A model generated the notes under the pieces. It was not told the origin of the DNA, searched no databases, and saw only the letters and a program-made list of their open reading frames with translations. A program made the translations under genes and the position numbers. From the NCBI GenBank assembly GCA_946187475.1, contig CAMHRJ010000060.1, forward strand, positions 1 through 9,733: a stretch of 9,733 nucleotides of DNA, in the 5' to 3' direction. Origin of the DNA: an uncultured Clostridia bacterium (GTDB lineage: Bacteria; Bacillota; Clostridia; Oscillospirales; Oscillospiraceae). Below, piece by piece: positions 7,273 through 9,733 of the stretch; position 1 is the first letter of the stretch; every line of letters starts with the position of its first letter.

Positions 7273-8369
7273 ATGGAGCTCCATTCCTGCGACTCGGCAG
7301 CAAAGGTCAATCGCTTATCCCGTGTCGCATATACTTTTTTGAAGGGATCGACGTAGATCACTTGTCCGCCCTTGGGGTGGACCTTGGAGGTGCCGTAGAC
7401 CACCCAGACCGCATCGCAGCGCTGCCGGGGCAGCTCGCCGTATCCGTCGGTGAAGATGATCTGATTCTCCGCGTCTCCGGTGAAGGCGCCCACGGCCACG
7501 TTGAAGTCCGTGCCGCCGCCGCCCTGAAAGACGAGGTTATTGATATCTGCAGGCTTTCGGATTTCCTGAAAGCCGTAAAACTTCGTATCGAAGCAGCCCA
7601 CGGAAAACACCGCGTCCCGCAGCAGGGCCTTGCAGGCCCGGACAAAGCTGCGAAGCATAGCCTCATCCACGCTGTAGCTGGTGTCCAGCAGCACCTCCGC
7701 TCTGGGCACCGGATAGGCGCGAAACTCGCTTTGCAGGATGCCGTTGCGGATGGTTTCGCCGGGAAACCAGTCATAGTCCACGTTGGTGGAGTCCTGCAGG
7801 TATTCCGAAAGGCCGGGGATGATCTCCGCCGCGCCGGCGTCGCCGGGCTGACGCACCCGGGAGTCCGTGCGGTTGCCTGCGATCTTTTTCTGGTCGTCAT
7901 CCAGCCGACGAGGCTTTCCCTCCCGGCTGGTCCGGGGGTCAGAGTCCGGCTGTTTCTCCTCGGGTTCCTGTTCCTCCGTCGGCTGGAGTGCCGCCAGAGC
8001 CGCGTAGACTGTCTCGGCCACCGGCTCCGTGTCCGGCGGCAGCCGCTCAGAGTCCTCCGGCAGCTGGAAACCGTCATGGGCCAGGAGCGTATTCACCACC
8101 GCCTCGGTAGCGCGGCGCCAGAGGGCCGGGTCTCGCCTGCCCCGCCGGGCAAAATGGGCCAGCTGAACATGGAGCACCTGCCGGGCCAATAGCACTGCCT
8201 GGGCCTCGGGCAGATAAAAGGCAAAGCGACGGCTGTTATAGTAGATGTTCTGCCCATCGTTGTCCGCAGGGTCCACCTCCAGAGAATCGATGAACTTTGT
8301 CTGGCGCAAAAAGGCATCCCACTGGGGATAGACCTCCAACAGCCGTTGTTTCAATTCTGCGAGCTCCAT
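7269..8369 (-). CDS. VWA-like protein with degenerate metallopeptidase-like N-terminal domain (DUF2201 type)
   Basis: 366 residues. The C-terminal half (about 222-345) is a VWA-like domain with a complete metal-ion-dependent adhesion site: D229-T-S231-Y-S233, T287 in GGGGTDF and D308 in FTDG. Residues about 1-120 match the metallopeptidase-like domain usual in this family (pattern HExxHxxxGH then WNxAxD..xN). Here the motif reads RQVLHVQLAH (63-72) with WRRATEAVVN (84-93), so the first zinc His and the catalytic Glu are gone. A charged, probably disordered linker lies at about 128-180. It should be the VWA partner of the AAA+ ATPase, with which it overlaps by ATGA. The ATG at 8369 has AGGTGA (8374-8379) just upstream. 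The open frame extends upstream to 8438 but would start inside the promoter, so that start is rejected. The client protein is unknown. Confidence 0.9.
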   Translation of the reverse strand: MELAELKQRLLEVYPQWDAFLRQTKFIDSLEVDPADNDGQNIYYNSRRFAFYLPEAQAVLLARQVLHVQLAHFARRGRRDPALWRRATEAVVNTLLAHDGFQLPEDSERLPPDTEPVAETVYAALAALQPTEEQEPEEKQPDSDPRTSREGKPRRLDDDQKKIAGNRTDSRVRQPGDAGAAEIIPGLSEYLQDSTNVDYDWFPGETIRNGILQSEFRAYPVPRAEVLLDTSYSVDEAMLRSFVRACKALLRDAVFSVGCFDTKFYGFQEIRKPADINNLVFQGGGGTDFNVAVGAFTGDAENQIIFTDGYGELPRQRCDAVWVVYGTSKVHPKGGQVIYVDPFKKVYATRDKRLTFAAESQEWSSI

Positions 8370-8373
8370 GCGA

Positions 8374-8379
8374 TCACCT
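8374..8379 (-). promoter_or_regulatory. Ribosome binding site of the VWA gene
   Basis: Minus-strand AGGTGA ends 4 bases before the ATG at 8369. It supports this start over the longer frame beginning at 8438. Confidence 0.7.
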
Positions 8380-8409
8380 GCGCTCTCCCAACAAATGATT
8401 GTAGAATAT

Positions 8410-8438
8410 ATTTTAATCGACCAGCAGATAATTGTCAA
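8410..8438 (-). promoter_or_regulatory. Sigma-A-type promoter of the VWA-AAA+ operon
   Basis: Minus strand: perfect -35 TTGACA (8433-8438), 17-base spacer, -10 TAAAAT (8410-8415). The expected transcription start is near 8403, leaving a leader of about 34 bases before the ATG at 8369. An alternative -10 TATATT at 8405-8410 would need a 22-base spacer and is less likely. Confidence 0.82.
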
Positions 8439-8440
8439 AG

Positions 8441-8454
8441 AAAAACATGTTTTT
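8441..8454. repeat. 14-bp palindrome AAAAACATGTTTTT upstream of the VWA promoter
   Basis: This perfect 14-bp palindrome is centred about 9.5 bases upstream of the VWA-gene -35 box. It shares the core AAAACATGTT with the palindrome at the lemA promoter (5590-5597). It could be a regulator site or simply an A/T-tract upstream element. Confidence 0.45.
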
Positions 8455-8487
8455 TCCAGTTTTGCGGCATATGTATGGAAATCAGAA

Positions 8488-8511
8488 TTAAGATTTACCC
8501 TTAAATCTTAA
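8488..8511. repeat. Perfect inverted repeat in the divergent intergenic region
   Basis: The 10-bp arms TTAAGATTTA (8488-8497) and TAAATCTTAA (8502-8511) are separated by CCCT. A further AGATTT (8522-8527) lies 13 bases beyond the second arm's AAATCT, giving three alternating copies of the same 6-mer. The element is AT-rich and lacks a T tract, so it looks more like an operator than a terminator. It is centred about 45 bases upstream of the acyl-CoA synthetase -35 and about 60 bases upstream of the VWA -35. Confidence 0.6.
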
Positions 8512-8544
8512 CAAATGTTTTAGATTTGAGACCGGAAAAAGAGA

Positions 8545-8574
8545 TTGACGCAGAAAGGCGAACAATGGTAAAAT
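8545..8574 (+). promoter_or_regulatory. Promoter of the acyl-CoA synthetase gene
   Basis: -35 TTGACG (8545-8550), 18-base spacer, -10 TAAAAT (8569-8574) with an extended TG one base ahead (8566-8567). The expected start near 8581 leaves a leader of about 32 bases before the ATG at 8614. Confidence 0.78.
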
Positions 8575-8597
8575 GAACTGAATAAATATAGCCTTTG

Positions 8598-8605
8598 AAA
8601 GGAGG
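8598..8605 (+). promoter_or_regulatory. Ribosome binding site of the acyl-CoA synthetase gene
   Basis: AAAGGAGG sits 8 bases before the ATG at 8614, which opens the long frame. Another ATG at 8610, four bases earlier, opens only a 12-codon frame ending at 8648. Confidence 0.88.
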
Positions 8606-8613
8606 AACCATGC

Positions 8614-9733
8614 ATGAAGCGCGAGGAATGCAAACCTGCGAGCTATGAGAACCTGCGGGATCTTGTTCTGCACGCCGGCGAATTCTTCCCGCAGACGCAG
8701 TTCTTCCTTTGCAGCGACAGCAGCCTGCCCTTCATCACCGGCCAGGCTCTGCAGGACGCCTGCGGCCAGTTTGGCAGCTGGATTCGGCACCGGGGTCAGA
8801 CCGGCAGTCACATCGCCATCCTCGGCCCCAACAGCGCGGCATGGCTCACCTGCTTCTTCTCCGTGGTCAGCAGCGGCTGCGCGGCAGTTCCGCTCTATTT
8901 CGGCTCTCCGGTGGAGGAGCTGATCTCCTGCGTCAAACGCTCAGACACTACCATCCTGCTCTATGACCGCTCCTGCGACAAGGAGGCCACCGCCATTCAG
9001 GCGGCGCTGCCCGGACTGGAGATCATCGAGATGCACGCCCTGCTGTACATTCTCGATCAGGTTCCGGACCACCGCTTCCCTGCTCTGCCGCCGGAGTCTA
9101 CCGCAGCGCTGTTTTTCACCTCCGGTACCACGGCCCAGAGCCGCTGCGTGATTCTGACCCACCGTAACATGGGCTCCATGGCCACGGCAGCCATGAACTG
9201 TCTGCCCCTTTCGGCCGAGGACGTGGGGCTCTCCCTCATGCCCCCAAGCCACACTTATGAATTCATGACCAACATCATCGGCGCGCTCCACTGCGGCGGA
9301 CGGCTGTATATCAACCAGAGCCTGCGCACGGTGAAATCCAATCTCAAAGCGCTGGAGCCCACCATCGTGGTCTGCGTGCCGCTGGTGCTGCAGATGCTTC
9401 AGAAAGAGATCCGCGCTACCGCCCGGCGCTCCGGTCGGACGGAGTCCCTGGAAAAAGCGCTGAAGCTCAACCGCAGTCTCCGAAAGATCGGCATCGATTT
9501 TTCCCGGACGCTGTTTCAGGACGTCTACGCCGTGCTGGGACGCAATCTGCGCTACTTCCTCTGCGGCGGCGCCGCGCTGAATCCGGAGATCATTGAGTTT
9601 TTTGACGGTCTGGGCATCACGGTGTTCCAGGGCTACGGCATCACGGAGTGCTCGCCCATCGTGGCGGCGAATGTACCGGGCGCCAATCATCCCGGGTCCA
9701 TCGGCAGAATCTTCCCCAGCTGCGAGGTCACCC
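8614..9733 (+). CDS. AMP-binding protein, long-chain acyl-CoA synthetase-like, 3' partial
   Basis: 373 codons are open from the ATG at 8614 to the window edge with no stop. The protein opens MKREECKPASYENLRDLVLH, the usual start of Firmicute long-chain fatty acid-CoA ligases. The ANL-superfamily N-terminal domain is recognisable. HIAILGPNSAAWLTCFFSVV (66-85) is the early conserved segment. FFTSGTTAQSRCVILTHRN (167-185) is the adenylation P-loop. MPPSHTYEFM (209-218) and GYGITECSPIVA (340-351) match long-chain ligases. The family activates a fatty acid with ATP to an acyl-AMP and then usually transfers it to CoA. The P-loop is atypical: the usual TG-x-PKG is A-Q-S-R-C, so its Lys is replaced by Arg177. 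The C-terminal domain with the catalytic Lys lies outside the window. Acyl transfer to a carrier protein rather than CoA cannot be excluded. The gene has its own promoter and is divergent from the VWA operon. Confidence 0.9.
   Translation, partial: MKREECKPASYENLRDLVLHAGEFFPQTQFFLCSDSSLPFITGQALQDACGQFGSWIRHRGQTGSHIAILGPNSAAWLTCFFSVVSSGCAAVPLYFGSPVEELISCVKRSDTTILLYDRSCDKEATAIQAALPGLEIIEMHALLYILDQVPDHRFPALPPESTAALFFTSGTTAQSRCVILTHRNMGSMATAAMNCLPLSAEDVGLSLMPPSHTYEFMTNIIGALHCGGRLYINQSLRTVKSNLKALEPTIVVCVPLVLQMLQKEIRATARRSGRTESLEKALKLNRSLRKIGIDFSRTLFQDVYAVLGRNLRYFLCGGAALNPEIIEFFDGLGITVFQGYGITECSPIVAANVPGANHPGSIGRIFPSCEVT

Noticed and set aside
7270..7284. 12-bp palindrome ATGGAGCTCCAT covering the alternative AAA+ start
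   Set aside because: Folded, it gives only a 4-bp stem. It lies inside the coding end of the VWA gene, and no regulatory role can be supported.
5635..7356. A 573-codon open frame on the plus strand opposite the AAA+ gene
   Set aside because: It is antisense to intact Walker A and B motifs and has shadow-like composition with no recognisable domain.
7362..8192. A 276-codon open frame on the plus strand opposite the VWA gene
   Set aside because: It is antisense to the complete VWA metal site and has no ribosome binding site or domain of its own.
8370..8438. N-terminal extension of the VWA protein to a TTG at 8438
   Set aside because: The extension would be translated from within the -35/-10 region, lacks a ribosome binding site, and precedes a well-placed AGGTGA-ATG at 8369.
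8610..8648. A 12-codon frame starting at an ATG four bases before the acyl-CoA synthetase start
   Set aside because: It is only 4-5 bases from the ribosome binding site and ends almost at once. The ATG at 8614 has better spacing and opens the long frame. A leader-peptide role is possible but unsupported.
8488..8811. A 107-codon open frame on the minus strand across the divergent promoter region
   Set aside because: It overlaps the acyl-CoA synthetase promoter, ribosome binding site and start, and its N-terminal part is antisense to that gene's conserved start.
8941..9690. A 249-codon open frame on the minus strand opposite the acyl-CoA synthetase
   Set aside because: The plus strand encodes the ANL P-loop and YGITE motif in a frame open to the window edge. 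The antisense frame has no recognisable features.

Overview
The window looks like chromosomal DNA from a GC-rich Clostridia-type Firmicute, probably an Oscillospiraceae/Ruminococcaceae-like gut anaerobe. This is inferred from strong GGAGG ribosome binding sites, near-consensus TTGACA/TATAAT promoters in AT-rich gaps, GC-rich coding DNA, and the protein families present. No rRNA, tRNA, CRISPR array, insertion sequence or phage gene was seen.

Layout. Bases 1-3182 (+) hold the 3' part of a very large gene fusing a GT5 glycogen synthase (GlgA) to a complete GH13 alpha-amylase/neopullulanase-like enzyme. A perfect 13-bp hairpin with a UUCG tetraloop (about 3197-3226) separates it from a convergent minus-strand block and should terminate both directions. 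The block, in transcription order from 8369 down to 3237, holds a VWA-domain protein, a MoxR-like AAA+ ATPase, LemA, and a DUF2207 membrane protein with a glycine-rich tail. Each pair overlaps by a few bases (VWA/AAA by ATGA, lemA/DUF2207 by TGATG). Each pair also has its own recognisable promoter: TTGACA-17-TAAAAT before the VWA gene and TTGATT-17-TATAAT before lemA. A 244-bp AT-rich divergent region (8370-8613) then leads to the plus-strand start of an AMP-binding long-chain acyl-CoA synthetase-like gene, which runs off the right edge.

How the genes fit together. The VWA and AAA+ proteins form a classic MoxR/VWA chaperone-type pair. The VWA partner carries an N-terminal metallopeptidase-like domain whose zinc-binding HExxH has decayed. 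The AAA+ protein has an unusual 250-residue N-terminal extension. LemA and DUF2207 are membrane proteins commonly found together, and their placement behind the MoxR/VWA pair suggests an envelope-associated four-gene module. The glycogen synthase-amylase fusion and the acyl-CoA synthetase look like independent metabolic neighbours. The most unusual items are the GlgA-amylase fusion, the decayed metallopeptidase site, the AAA+ N-terminal extension, the non-canonical adenylation P-loop of the acyl-CoA synthetase, and sequence symmetries in the promoter regions.
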